Positions 45,777-56,233 of a DNA stretch of 64,000 nt are shown here, piece by piece. The notes below the pieces were generated by a model, which saw only the letters and a program-made list of their open reading frames with translations, ran no database searches and had not been told where the DNA came from. The DNA lies in contig OY855906.1 in the NCBI GenBank assembly GCA_963693305.1, positions 25,745,289-25,809,288 on the forward strand, in the 5' to 3' direction. The position numbers and the translations under genes are program-made. Position 1 is the stretch's first letter, and each line of letters opens with the position of its first letter. Source of the stretch: Meandrina meandrites. Its lineage: Eukaryota > Cnidaria > Anthozoa > Scleractinia > Meandrinidae.

Positions 45777-46937
45777 TTAAAAGGATAATTTTAGATTAAC
45801 ATGGTGTAATTGTTGATTGAGGCAAGGTCGTTCTTTTTGAATATGGATAGCCTCCTTTATCTTGAGTTGAAAGCTGGTAGTGGCGTGATCTAAAATATGA
45901 AAGCACTCTATTGTACATAAGGCACTACAACGTTCCGAATTCTGAAGATGTTTGAAGATATGAGAGGCATTATCTACGGGTAAGTGCTCACGTACCCCCG
46001 GGGGGGGGGACTCCCATATGAAATGGACGGGGGTGCTCGTCGGAAATTTTGAATTTAACCCCTAAAAGAGACCAATCTGGGTGTGGCCGAACGTTATGCA
46101 GACCCCTAAAACAGTAAATATAACGAATCAAAATTCTTTCTTTTTTGTTATTTCTTCGTGTCCAACCCTAAACGAGACCTTCACGGCTAAAAAGAATGAC
46201 ATTTTGCCCAGAGCACCCTAAGCGAGACCAAAATCCGAAATTTACACCCCTAAGCGAGACAACGAGCATCCCCGTCCATTTCATATGGGAGTCCCCCCCC
46301 CGGGTCACGTACGCGTGTGGAAAAATGTCAGGTGGTTTCGCCGACATAACAGGCCTTACAGCCCGCACAAGTAAACTTGTAAACCACACGCGAATGAAGC
46401 CCGCCGGGGATAGGGTCTTTCACATCAAAAAAGTTGCCGATCTTAAAGGAAGAAAAAACTAATTTGATGTCTAAGTCATTACAATAGCGCTTGATTAAGT
46501 GTCGAATCTTTTTTTGAGTGACAACAGAGAAATGGCCTATGTACGGCAGCTTAAAGTAAAATATGGGCGAAGTGGTAGGGAGGGAGCCCCCGGGGACAAT
46601 GATTGCTATGGGTCCCAGTTATGTAACGGTTAACCACTTTTTCAATTAAATGGGCAGGGAAAAGGTTCTTTTTGAGAATTTCAGTAAGTTTGGTTTTGTC
46701 CTCGTGTAACCCCAACCAGGTGTTATTGATTTTGTAGGCCCTGTCAACAAGAGTCCTAATGAGACCTACTTTGTATGAGTACGAAGTAAAGCTAAAATAA
46801 TTAGTTAATAACCCAGTAAAGGTTTTCTTACGGTAAACTCTAGTTAGGAGAGAATTAGATGTACTGTATAAGTGAGAGAATTGTTGCAATAAATCTTTCA
46901 TTCTTTTTGTGATCCCGACATCTTTCCAAACATCCAC
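45777..46937 (-). pseudogene. Second Penelope-like element, C-terminal part
   Basis: On the minus strand the RT thumb/linker reads SLLTRVYRKKTFTGLL, then KVGLIRTLVDRAYKINNTW. A frame change follows, with YFKLPYIGHFSVV and the GIY-YIG segment FTCAGCKACYVGETT. The C-terminus SALCTIECFHILDHATTSF runs to a TAA at 45777-45779. It differs strongly from the 41275-44034 copy, so it is another lineage. It is 5'-truncated, has an in-frame TGA after GETT and is split by a MITE (45996-46304). Confidence 0.82.
45996..46304. mobile_element. MITE inside the second Penelope-like element
   Basis: Inverted ends rich in C/G (CCCCGGGGGG and CCCCCCGGG) continue as ACTCCCATATGAAATGGACG, mirrored on the right; interior CCCTAAGCGAGACC repeats. 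TCACGTAC flanks both sides (45988-45995, 46305-46312), an exact 8-bp duplication. Removing it rejoins the GIY-YIG reading frame. Confidence 0.9.
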
Positions 46938-48380
46938 CTGTTGTTGTGAATTGCATATACAATTCCAGTAACATCAGCTGATAATGAGCGCTCAAACAGC
47001 ACTTTAAAACTAGTCAAGGGCTACCTGCGGACCACAATGACAACCAAAACGCTGGAAATCGCATTTCCAAAGAACCTGACATGAAACTTAAAGACGTGAA
47101 ACATGCAGGGAGCTGTCTTGACGATGGCTGATTGTTGCAATTGTTTCTCTGGATTATATCAGACTGGTAATTATTGTTATCTAGCTCCGACAGCTTTTTT
47201 GTAACAAACTGTTGATACTGTTCGGCTTGTCTAGTTGCTCTACAGCTCTAACCGTTTAAAAAACCGTGGAAGCGATGATATCACAGGTGTCTAGCACAAA
47301 CAACACTGTGAAGGCTGATGAAGGGTTGTTAATTTCTGACGCAGCCTCTTCACCGACTGCCCCTGATCCCCATTTACTCGTGGTGGCGTTGACGAGTACT
47401 GTGCTCTTCGTGTCGCGATACAAACCTTACCAATTCCTGATGCAACTCGAAATCGTTTATTATTCTTGACGTAATATTTCTCATCAAACTTAATGTCGGC
47501 TCAGAAATAAAATCGCAAGCATGCTAACTACGATCAGGTTTCTAAACCACCGTCATAGTCCAGCAGATTGTGCAATAATTGTTGGATCTAAGGTAAAAGC
47601 ACCAAATTTGGCACATAGATAGGGAATTACCTAGTTAACAATATTAGCTACGAACCTACCTGGGATCTATCCTATAATAGGACAATAAAATAACTGTTTG
47701 AGGGAATATTGTTTATTTGAGCCCGCGTAGTGTCATTTCCAGTTCAGTTAGAAAAGTTTGTTATGTAAAAGTCTACTTTGTTGAACTTCTTCACTATCTT
47801 AATGCAAGAAATGATTTTTTTAGAAATCATAGTTCCCTATTCGGATTACTAGGGTTTCTAATATAAGCCTCGTAGGTCATATATTTTCTAGAATAGCCAT
47901 CCAGGTTGCAGAAAAACGAGCACGGTGACCCCCATTTTTTATTGCATTTTTGTAATGCTCATAACATGAGTTTCATAGTCATGAGTTTCCCTTGACGTCC
48001 GCACACGTCATCCAAGACGTGAGAAATTTCAACAACAATGGCTGACCGACGTTCCATCGATGGTAGCGACTTATGAAATGGTACTTTTCTAGGGATTATT
48101 CGGAATAGGAGGGATATTCTACAATTTCTTTCAATCCAATGGCTCACTATAGGAAATATAGGATTTGGTGAAGAATACGAGTCATACACAACGAGGCAAA
48201 ACAGTCAACAGTAATGCGCGAGGGTAAAATTGATATTTCAATCATGTGGTACCAGGACATCACATAACGAGCAAGGGAAATAAAAATCTTTATTTTTTTC
48301 CAAGAGGGCACGGTAACGAATCCTGCAATCTGACTGGTTCTTAGCGCGGGCAAGATTTAGTAAATAAACCCCTTCAGGCG
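46938..48380. other. No recognisable gene
   Basis: AT-rich with short open frames of no known family. Confidence 0.4.
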
Positions 48381-48381
48381 A

Positions 48382-48479
48382 CTGGTATATTGGAGGATAA
48401 TGCCCGAGGCTGAAAGATTGTCCGAAAAATGAACAGTTGGCCGAGAAGCGAAGCTTCGAGGTTAACTGTGAAATTTTGA

Positions 48480-48510
<31 letters not shown>

Positions 48511-48521
48511 CAATATACCAG
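48382..48521. mobile_element. Hairpin MITE (CTGGTATATTGGAGGATAAT)
   Basis: 42-bp arms (CTGGTATATTGGAGGATAAT...GCTGAAAGATTGTCC and complement) around a loop that is itself palindromic (AACAGTT...CGAAGCTTCG...AACTGT). Weaker inverted similarity continues outward (AAATAAACCCCTTC). Confidence 0.8.
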
Positions 48522-48744
48522 AAAGCCAGGAAGGGGTCTATTTATTTTATAACCTTCCGATTAATTTTTTCAACACGTTTCATCGCGGGAAAAAGGAAAA
48601 ACCTACCGCGCGCGATAATCACGGCATAATTTAGTTAAAATAAATGCAAGTCGATAGGTTTCGAATTTATTTTTTAACACTGTGATTTTATTAAAACATT
48701 AGACCTGAAAAGGTCACTTTTACGTTTGTTTTGCACTGCTATAA

Positions 48745-48807
48745 AAAATCGGACGACGGATATCAAATCGGACGGGGTATATTGGCTGATACCCGTCGTC
48801 CGATTTT
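48745..48807. repeat. Inverted repeat AAAATCGGACGACGG
   Basis: 15-bp arms at 48746 and 48793 around an inner GACGGGGTAT/ATACCC pair; small hairpin. Confidence 0.7.
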
Positions 48808-48934
48808 GTACCACGTGATGTGTTTTGTCCAATGAGCGCGCGCGGAAATTAATCGGTGGGTTATAATCTCCTTTATAATCCATCAAATATTTTTCGCGCG
48901 CGCGATAGGTCTAAACACGTCACGTGATGCAGCC

Positions 48935-48984
48935 AAAACTGGGGAATATCAGATGATATTCCCCAGGTGATATTCCCCAGTTTT
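48935..48984. repeat. Inverted repeat AAAACTGGGGAATATCA
   Basis: 17-bp arms (48935-48951 and complement ending 48984), with an inner third copy of TGATATTCCCC. Confidence 0.75.
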
Positions 48985-50083
48985 CGAACTTTGCGGTTTA
49001 CGTTCGCACGTTTAGCTTTTGTCCCGAGTAAATTGTTAAAATGAATAAAACTTAACACTTTGAACAGACTAAAAATATTTTGAGCGCTGACAGAATTTCT
49101 TTGACGTTTAAAAGCTCTGAGGTCAAGGTCTCCCAAAATGCGGCCTTATAAAAAAAATATTTGAAGGATACAGTTTTGAAGCTCACAGTTTTCCTCGAGC
49201 TTCGCTCTCGGAAAACTGTTCGCTTCTCAGAACAGATAATGTCCGCGGACAAATATCCGTGCATATTTTCGCGCCAAATGGAGGCTATTGTTTATATATC
49301 TGCCCCACGGGCGACGGTAACGCTTTCGTCAGTTTGATTTGGCGGCGAGGTGAACGAGCCCTCGAAAGTTTTGCTCTCCAAAGTTAAGGGGGGTGACGTT
49401 TAACTACCAATTTGTTTCTAAGGCAGGTTTCTAATTGCTATATTTTGGAAACAAAACATCATACAGATAAGCTTTTTGCATGAGTTTGTTCTATTGACGA
49501 TTCCTCCAAGAGTTTCAGGTCACGGTCATATTTAACGCGTCACGTGACCAGAACAGAATAAACCCTAAAACTCAAACGGCGGATAGATTTTAAAATTAAA
49601 ATGAGTGTTAACAGATAAAGAACGTCCAAATGCGTAATGTGACGTATCGTTTTTGTGAAATTCGCATTATTATAAGAGCTATGGCGTAATAAACACTCAT
49701 ATTTTCAGACTTTCATCAGTAGCGTTTCCTTTTTTCGTGTAAACGGTAAAAGCATACGTCAGATTATAAAGACGGCTACGTTATCTCTGATTCGTAAGAG
49801 AAATCGGAACTTTACCTTGTTTCCGTGGAGTTTTAGGGATTTTAAATTCTAACGCGCGGTTTGGGACTGGCACTAGTTTCTCACGCGCAATGATATATTT
49901 TTTAAAGCAGGTGTACCCCCAAACAAAATTCACCATTTAGCGTTACAAAAAGCTTCAAAATCGCTTGCTTCAAAATACAGTCTTCAGCAATTCCTTAGCA
50001 ACTGCTCCAGATCTGTAGTTAAGAGTCTCCCCCCTTAATGTAATTGCTCACCAACCGTTGTAAATGTGAAAGGAAAAGTAAGC
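48985..50083. other. No recognisable gene
   Basis: AT-rich; a short inverted motif CGAGCTTCGCTCTCG-like near 49195-49210. Nothing else. Confidence 0.4.
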
Positions 50084-50463
50084 AGTGGAATTAAAGGCCT
50101 TGAAGGTCTCCAAAAGGCGAGTATTGATTCTCTTTATTGACAAAATCAAGTTGTACAAGTTTTATGGCCGTAGTTTGTCGATCGTTGTTTGTGCATTATT
50201 GACACTGATTTTCACGCCATTGCGCTTACCTGCAAATTAAGTCGCCGGCTTAGTTACATACCCGATTGATTCTTTCAAAAGCTAACTTAGTAACGGAATT
50301 AAAGGCCTTGAAGTTCTCCAATAGGCGGGTATTTTTTGTATTTATTGACAAAATCAAGTTATAGTTTGTCGATCGTTGTTTATGCATTAGCACTGATTTT
50401 CACGCCGTAATGCGATTTACTGCAAGTCGCTGGTTTACAGACTCGATTTATCCTTTTAAACGC
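50084..50463 (+). repeat. Two-copy ~190-bp tandem duplication
   Basis: GGAATTAAAGGCCTTGAAG starts both units (about 50087 and 50295); both run through TTTATTGACAAAATCAAGTT, GTTTGTCGATCGTTGTTT and CACTGATTTTCACGCC. Confidence 0.85.
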
Positions 50464-50903
50464 TTTGCCTTTCTGCTACTTTTCCCCAAAACCGAATACT
50501 GCTTATCACCATTCAAGAAAATGAGATGTTTTGATTAAAAACAGTTAAATTAATTCTCGCAAAATTGTGCCGTGTGCAGACGACCAAACTATACAAACAA
50601 ACTTCATTCAATTTCACTTTCGCGACTTGCGATTTTTTTTTTGCTCTCTTTTGCTGCTACATTGTGCTTCTTTTTTATTATTAAAGCTACTTTTCTCTTT
50701 TTTTATGATGACCTTTTCCGTGAGTACTGTTCAGTTTAGCCAATTTATTTTGTTTGGCGGAAAAAAATCATTCTTCACTTTAGCCGCAGCTTTTAGCGAT
50801 CGACTCAACATGCACATTGCTTTGGATGCGCGCGTATAATACAACTACATTTTGCAAGACAATCTTTTTAGATTTTTTAACCAAGTAAGAAAAAAATAAA
50901 TAA

Positions 50904-51051
50904 GTTATTTACCGGCTTTGGGTCGGTCCGTATCATGAAAAACTGTGACCTCGGTCTTGAAAATGCTGCCCTCGGCCTGCGGCCTCGGGCAGCATTTTCA
51001 AGACGTCGGTCACAGTTTTTCACGATACGGACCTCCCAGCCGGCAAATAAC
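50904..51051. mobile_element. Hairpin MITE (GTTATTTACCGGC ends)
   Basis: GTTATTTACCGGC and GGTCCGTATCATGAAAAACT...GTCTTGAAAATGCTGCCC pair with the right half; the tip is CGGCCTGCGGCCTCG. It lies about 100 bp upstream of the retrotransposon. Confidence 0.85.
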
Positions 51052-51146
51052 ATATATACATTGTATAGAGCTCAAGAGTCAAAACGCTTGGTTTAATTAA
51101 TGCAGAAAACATAAAATATACAAGACAGAGCGTCTCTTTTAAACAA

Positions 51147-51334
51147 AAATGTATTTTCCGCTGGTATGAAGTTGATATAGTTCATTAGCAGTTATGTTTT
51201 TCGTGTTTGTTGGAGCACGCCGTTAGGGCGTGTCTCCAGGGATTATGTGATTGGTTGGTGTTTAGTATTTTAGGATTCAAAGAGTTGCTAGATTCCTCTC
51301 GCTCGCGCTGTCCATCCTGGCGTTTACTTCTTTT
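51147..51334 (+). repeat. Split direct repeat A1
   Basis: Begins AAATGTATTTTCCGCTGGTA and ends GGCGTTTACTTCTTTT; contains GGAGCACGCCGTTAGGGCGT. Matches 52049-52236. Confidence 0.95.
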
Positions 51335-51354
51335 GATGCTGTGAGAAGCTTGCT

Positions 51355-52477
51355 ATGATCGCTACAGAAGAAGGTGGTTCGGCTTCTTCTATCGCTGATG
51401 CCGACGTTGCATCTCAAAATTCTTCCTCGAAGTCACAATTGGTCGACGAGGTTTTCTCGCTTTTCAAAGGCTACCGGACTTCGCAGTTGGAAGAGAAAGG
51501 GAAGCAGTTTGAGCGCACCGCGAAGTTCGATAAAGAAGCTGCGGACATCAAGTATAAAGGCAATCGTAAGCAGTTCGAGGTGAATTTGCGGTTGGACAAT
51601 ATTTTAACACAAATCGATGATAGTGTTGGCAGCCCGGATGATATTCACAAGTTGGTTGCTGAAGGTAAATTGATCATCAAGAAGCGTCAAAAATTGATCA
51701 AAATCGCCGACAAGAACAGAGACGGTTGGCTTGTTGTCCAAGAATACGAGTCCGATGATCTCGCGTCAGATTCCAAAGATGAGAAGAAGATACGAAAAGC
51801 CAAGGCTTCCGCTGAGAAAAAGCGAAAAGAAACGAAGAGTAACTTCGGTAACACTCCGAAAAAATTTAAATCTTCTAGCGATTTCCAGCTTTTTCGCGGT
51901 AAGACCACTTTTTATTTTTACTTTGTGAAGTTCTCGGTTCATTTGGTTGGATTGCCTGAGCATCCAACCATCAACTTGTGCATTTATTTATCTAAGTATT
52001 TAAGAGGAAAATAATTTACGTTCGTTTGAGCGTAGCGAATTAGAACGTAAATGTATTTTCCGCTGGTATGAAGTTGATATAGTTCATTAGCAGTTATGTT
52101 TTTCGTGTTTGTTGGAGCACGCCGTTAGGGCGTGTCTCCAGGGATTATGTGATTGGTTGGTGTTTAGTATTTTAGGATTCAAAGAGTTGCTAGATTCCTC
52201 TCGCTCGCGCTGTCCATCCTGGCGTTTACTTCTTTTCCCACCCTCCCGCCCCATTTTCTGTTCCAGTTTTCATTTTGTTTTTTCTGTTGTTTTAGGCCGT
52301 TCAGAACATGCTTCAAGCGCCGGTCGCTGCTTCCGGTGCAACCGTCCAGGACACTGGTCCAAGGACTGCCGAGTCCTGTTGCCTTCCACCTCAAACAGAA
52401 GTGGTTTCTATTATTCAAACAGTGCCACAACTGTTAGGCCCGGATCAGGAGGTCTTACCGATGGAAGCTCAAAGTGA
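51355..52477 (+). CDS. Retrotransposon gag-like protein, two exons (51355-51898, 52296-52477)
   Basis: Exon 1 starts at a real ATG (MIATEEGGSASSIADADVAS), has charged helical sequence and a lysine-rich tail (KIRKAKASAEKKRKETKSN). A donor GGTAAGA at 51899 and an acceptor TGTTTTAG ending 52295 join the frame in phase to SSAGRCFRCNRPGHWSKDC, a C-x2-C-x4-H-x4-C zinc knuckle, with stop at 52475-52477. Total about 241 residues. Without splicing, exon 1 would run into repeat B1 and lose the knuckle. Likely role is RNA binding and particle formation, by analogy with gag. No lesion seen in this gene. Confidence 0.78.
51947..52038 (+). repeat. Split direct repeat B1
   Basis: From TTGGATTGCCTGAGCATCC to CGTTTGAGCGTAGCGA. 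Matches 56142-56233 with one or two differences. Confidence 0.95.
52049..52236 (+). repeat. Split direct repeat A2
   Basis: Same start and end as A1; separated from B1 by ATTAGAACGT. Confidence 0.95.
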
Positions 52478-54460
52478 TGGAGGTGATAACGTATTGTTTG
52501 CACAACTCTCGGAGGTAAAAGAAGCTTATGAGTTCGAAGATTCCAGCGGGAAAGTTTTGTCACAAGTCAAGGGTAGTCTGAGAAGACACGTAGATTTTTG
52601 GCGTAGGATAGGTGCCCCTAGATATATATTATCGGTTATATGCGAGGGTTACCGTTTGCCTTTTCAGCAAACTCCCCCTGGGTTTACCTCCAAAAACTTA
52701 ACAGATCAGCTTTAGACAAGTCAGAGTTTGTTTGTGAAGCCATTTTGGAGCTTTTACATTCAGGCAGGGTAATGGAATTAAATGGGCCACCTGATGTTGT
52801 TAATCCTTTGAGTGTGTCCATCCAGCCCAACGGTAAAAAGAGATTAATCCTTGATCTCCGTTACATTAACAATTTTCTTATTAAACAGAAGTTCAAGTAC
52901 GAGGATTGGAAAATTGCTTTATCTTATTTCCAAAAGGGTTTTTTTATGATTACTTTTGACCTTAAAAGTGGCCACCACCATATTGAAATTCATCCAGATC
53001 ACCAGAGGTTTTTGGGGTTCGCATGGAAGTTTCCAGGCGAAGATTCCATGCGATATTTTGTGTTTACAGTTCTTCCTTTTGGTCTGTCCTCTGCACCCTA
53101 CATTTTTACAAAATGTTTAAAACCGCTCGAGAAGTATTGGAGGTTCAATGGTGTTAATATTGCTTTATTTCTTGATGATGGCTGGTTGATAGATTCTGAC
53201 CATGACACTTGTACAGTCCTGGCTACTAATGTTTGGTCTGATTTAAGGAAGTCGGGGTTTATCACCAATGATGAGAAGTCACAATGGTGTCCGAGTCAAG
53301 TTATCGAATGGTTGGGGATCGTATGGGACACCATTAATGGAACTATTAGCATTTCTGATCGTCGGGAAAATAGCATCGCTAAATCTATCGATAAGATTCT
53401 CTTTAGTGATCGTTTGGTTTCGGCGCGGGAGTTGGCCTCACTCGTAGGCAAGGTTATTTCTGGCGGGGCGGTTTTTGGTAATATTTCCAGAATTATGACT
53501 AGGTACTGCTCTTTTTCAGTTGCGTCTGCCCAGGATTGGGACTCCAAGTTTTATCTTGATCAATATTGTGTAAGGGAACTTTATTTCTGGGAGGCTAATT
53601 TAAAGCGACTGAATTGTAAGGTAGTGGCGGATTCTCCGTATAGAATGTCTAATTACGTGGTTTATTCAGATGCAAGCGCCACAGGTTGTGGTGCTCATCT
53701 TGATGTTAATGGTGAGCAAGTTTGTCATAAGCAGTGAGTTTTGGAAGAATGTGGAAAAAGTTCTACATGGAGGGAATTATCTGCTATATTGTTCGCTTTA
53801 CATTCATTTTTACCCTTACTTAAAGGCTCCTATGTGAAGTGGTTTTCTGATAGTCAAAATGCATTAAAGATTATACAAGTGGGGAGTATGAGAAGCGATT
53901 TACATGCTATCGCGCTGGAGATTTTTCAGTTCTGTGCCAATAATGGCATTGAGTTAGAGGTCCAGTGGATCCCTCGCACTGAGATTGAGAGGGCTGATTA
54001 TATTAGTCGTATCATTGATGTAGACGATTGGCAGATTTCAGCCGATTGTTTCATGTCTTTAGAGGAAAGTTGGGGTGTTCATTCAGTGGATTGTTTTGCT
54101 AGTTATTATAATAAGAAGGTTAACAAGTTTTTCTCTAGATTTTGGAACCCAGGTTGTAGCGGGGTGGATTTTTTCGTGCAAAATTTGGAGGGTGAAAATT
54201 GCCTCGTTGTTCCCCCTGTACGCCTTATTGCTAGAGTTATTCATTATCTGCACGTGTCCAGGGCCATTGCCACTGTGGTTGTGCCTTTTTGGCCGTCTTC
54301 ATTTTTCTGGCCCATTATTTCTAGAAAATTTTCTACGTTTATTATAGATTGCAAGTGTTTTGATGCTTCTGCTTTAGAACAAGGGCGGAACACTAATTCA
54401 CTCTTGGGCAGTGATAGGTTCACTGGGTTCATCTCAGCTGTTCGTATGAAGTTTTCTTAA
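52308..54460 (+). pseudogene. DIRS-type reverse transcriptase-RNase H, broken
   Basis: The first frame (52308-52715) overlaps the end of gag and carries the usual DIRS-type lead-in: LRRHVDFWRRIGAPRYIL and CEGYRLPFQQTPPGF. A frameshift at about 52690 is needed to continue into KKRLILDLRYINNFL, FDLKSGHHHIEIHPDHQRFL, VLPFGLSSAPYIFTK and the catalytic FLDDGW. RNase H follows (YVVYSDASATGCGAH, then STWRELSAI and WFSDSQNAL), with an in-frame TGA at 53735-53737 between them. The C-terminal part (HSVDCFASYYNKKVNKFFSR, VVVPFWPSSFFWPI) is the tail seen in DIRS/Ngaro RT proteins. No methyltransferase domain was seen. It would copy element RNA to DNA. Confidence 0.88.
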
Positions 54461-54710
54461 GTATCTATAGCTTTATTTGCATGGGACGCTTGCCCATTTA
54501 TTTTTCAGTGGATAAGAGGCACTGGCCTGACTTGGGGCTATTACAATGTGTTTTTGTGTAAAAGAGGCACTGGCCTGAGTTGGTATTATTACAATGTTTT
54601 TGTGTAGGCGCTCGCCGTTTCTTTTTCATGTTGTGGAATAAGCGTTTTTCCGGGATGTTACTGTTTTAGCGCCTATTTTTCCTTATTTCTTTTGTTTTCT
54701 CATTACAGAC

Positions 54711-56064
54711 GTTTGTCTCAGACGATATTTGGAGTCGCCTGCCGGTTAGTGTAAAGCCAGACCTAGGAGAGCTTATCTCGGTTTTGCTGAAGTCCAAAGC
54801 GGATTCTACAGCGAAGAGATATAAGAAAGAGATTCTGAAGTTTATTGAATATTGTAATTTTTCCAGGGTTCGGCCGGTGCCTCCTTTTCCAGTTGCGTTT
54901 ATAGTTGCTTATCTTTTTAAGGTTTATAACAGTTCTAATTCTTATGCCTCTTTAGTTATGTCTCATGCAGCTCTTAAACAGGAAGTTCCGGTATAAAAGG
55001 GGCCAGGCCTGGCCATTCTCACGCCCAGTTGTCAATAAACCATCAAAGCGTAAACGGCTGACAAACAACCCGCGCTTTCTCCGTGACAGTTGCTGGTAAA
55101 ATGTGCTTCATTTTTGTTGAGAATGCTATGCTAAAACGTTAAAAAGTTATATTTTACTTTTGTAAAGGGTATCTTTTGGTTTCATGAGGTTTTGAGGCGT
55201 ATTTAATTTGAAGGACGCTTGACTCTGCAACGTGCCATGAATGCAAGAGGGAAAATTTGCATTTCGTGCCGAAAAGGTGTGAAATGTGGGAGGTGCCATC
55301 CCTTTTATAGTGGAACTTCTTGTTTAAGTGGTTTCACTCGTTAGGTCCAAGGAACGGCGCCAATCCATTGGATAGTTCGATCTGTCATAATTTGCTGGAG
55401 GCGGCTAGGCGCAATAAGCCAGTTAGTGTTAAAAAGGCGCCTATCTCTGCCGACATTATTAAGAGTATTATTGATAAGTTCGCTGGGCCTTCTGCTAATC
55501 TTAAGGATATGCGAGTTGCTTGTATCTGCTCGTTAGGCTTTGCGGGGTTTTTTCGTTATGATGAACTTAGTAACATTGCGCCCTCGCATCTTGAATTTTT
55601 TCCTGATCATCTTAGTGTTTGTTCCCAGGGCTAAAAATGACATTTATCGCGAGGGTAATTATGTTTATATTAAGAGATTGGGTAACAAGTATTGCCCTGT
55701 TGCACTTTTAGAAGGGTATATTTCCATGTGTGGCATTGAACTTTCCAGTTCAGTTGCTCTATTCCGTCCAGTAAGATTTTTTAAGTCCACCAATACTTAT
55801 AAGTTACATGGAGTTAAATTATCGTATACTAGATGCAGAGAAATCTTTAAAGAGTGCCTTAAAGGAATAGGGGTGAATCATAAGTTGTACGGTCTTCATA
55901 GTTTAAGGTCTGGTGGAGCTACCTCTGCTGTTAGTCATAATCCTAATCTTTCAGAAAGGGTACTTAAACTTCATGGTCGTTGGAAGTCTGATACCGCGAA
56001 AGATATGTACATTCTAGAAGATGTTTCTAAGCGTTTGCAAGTAACTAGTCAACTTGGTTTGTAA
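54711..56064 (+). pseudogene. Tyrosine recombinase, interrupted by MITE and frameshift
   Basis: Opens right after a CTCATTACAG acceptor-like site (54701-54710), suggesting a spliced message. An N-terminal SAM-like part (SKADSTAKRYKKEILKFIEY) comes first. The catalytic domain follows: arginine in GFFRYDELSNI, H-x-x-R in LYGLHSLRSGGATS, histidine in LKLHGRWKSD and tyrosine in KDMYILED. All catalytic residues are visible. A 346-bp TTAA element (54978-55323) splits it; removing that element with one TTAA restores frame. A further frameshift lies at about 55615-55635. Upstream, a 47-bp direct repeat (AAGAGGCACTGGCCTGA, 54514 and 54560) occupies the spacer. The enzyme would insert the circular DNA copy. 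Confidence 0.87.
54978..55323. mobile_element. 346-bp TTAA MITE inside the recombinase gene
   Basis: Ends ACAGGAAGTTCCGGTATAAA and (complement of right end) ACAAGAAGTTCCACTATAAA, flanked by TTAA on both sides (54974-54977, 55324-55327). Non-coding. Confidence 0.88.
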
Positions 56065-56141
56065 ATTTGCATTTATTTAGTGTGATTCAGTTTATTCATT
56101 CTATTATGATTGCTTTTGTGAATCTTGAATAAACATCAGTT

Positions 56142-56233
56142 TTGGATTGCCTGAGCATCCAACCATCAACTTGTGTATTTATTTATCTAAGTATTTAAGA
56201 GGAAAATAATTTACGTTCGTTTGAGCGTAGCGA
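56142..56233 (+). repeat. Split direct repeat B2
   Basis: 3' end of the retrotransposon; same sequence as B1. The genome resumes at CACAACACACC. Confidence 0.95.

Larger units (their letters stand above)
51899..52295 (+). other. Predicted intron containing B1-A2
   Basis: 397 bp, GTAAGA donor and polypyrimidine-TTTTAG acceptor. It contains the complete B1 (51947-52038) and A2 (52049-52236) repeats. Splicing keeps the gag frame; retention keeps the repeat junction in the RNA. Confidence 0.65.
51147..56233 (+). mobile_element. Tyrosine-recombinase retrotransposon with split direct repeats (DIRS/Ngaro/PAT-like)
   Basis: Order: repeat A1 (51147-51334), gag exon 1, repeat B1 (51947-52038), 10 bp, repeat A2 (52049-52236), zinc-knuckle gag exon, RT, RNase H, tyrosine recombinase, repeat B2 (56142-56233). 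A copies are 188 bp and B copies 92 bp, each pair nearly identical. Split direct repeats of A1...B1A2...B2 type are known from PAT and Ngaro elements, where the B1-A2 junction helps rebuild the ends through a circular intermediate. Here the junction is near the 5' side instead of near the 3' end. No target duplication, as expected for recombinase insertion. Disabled by two frameshifts, one stop and a MITE insertion. Confidence 0.88.
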
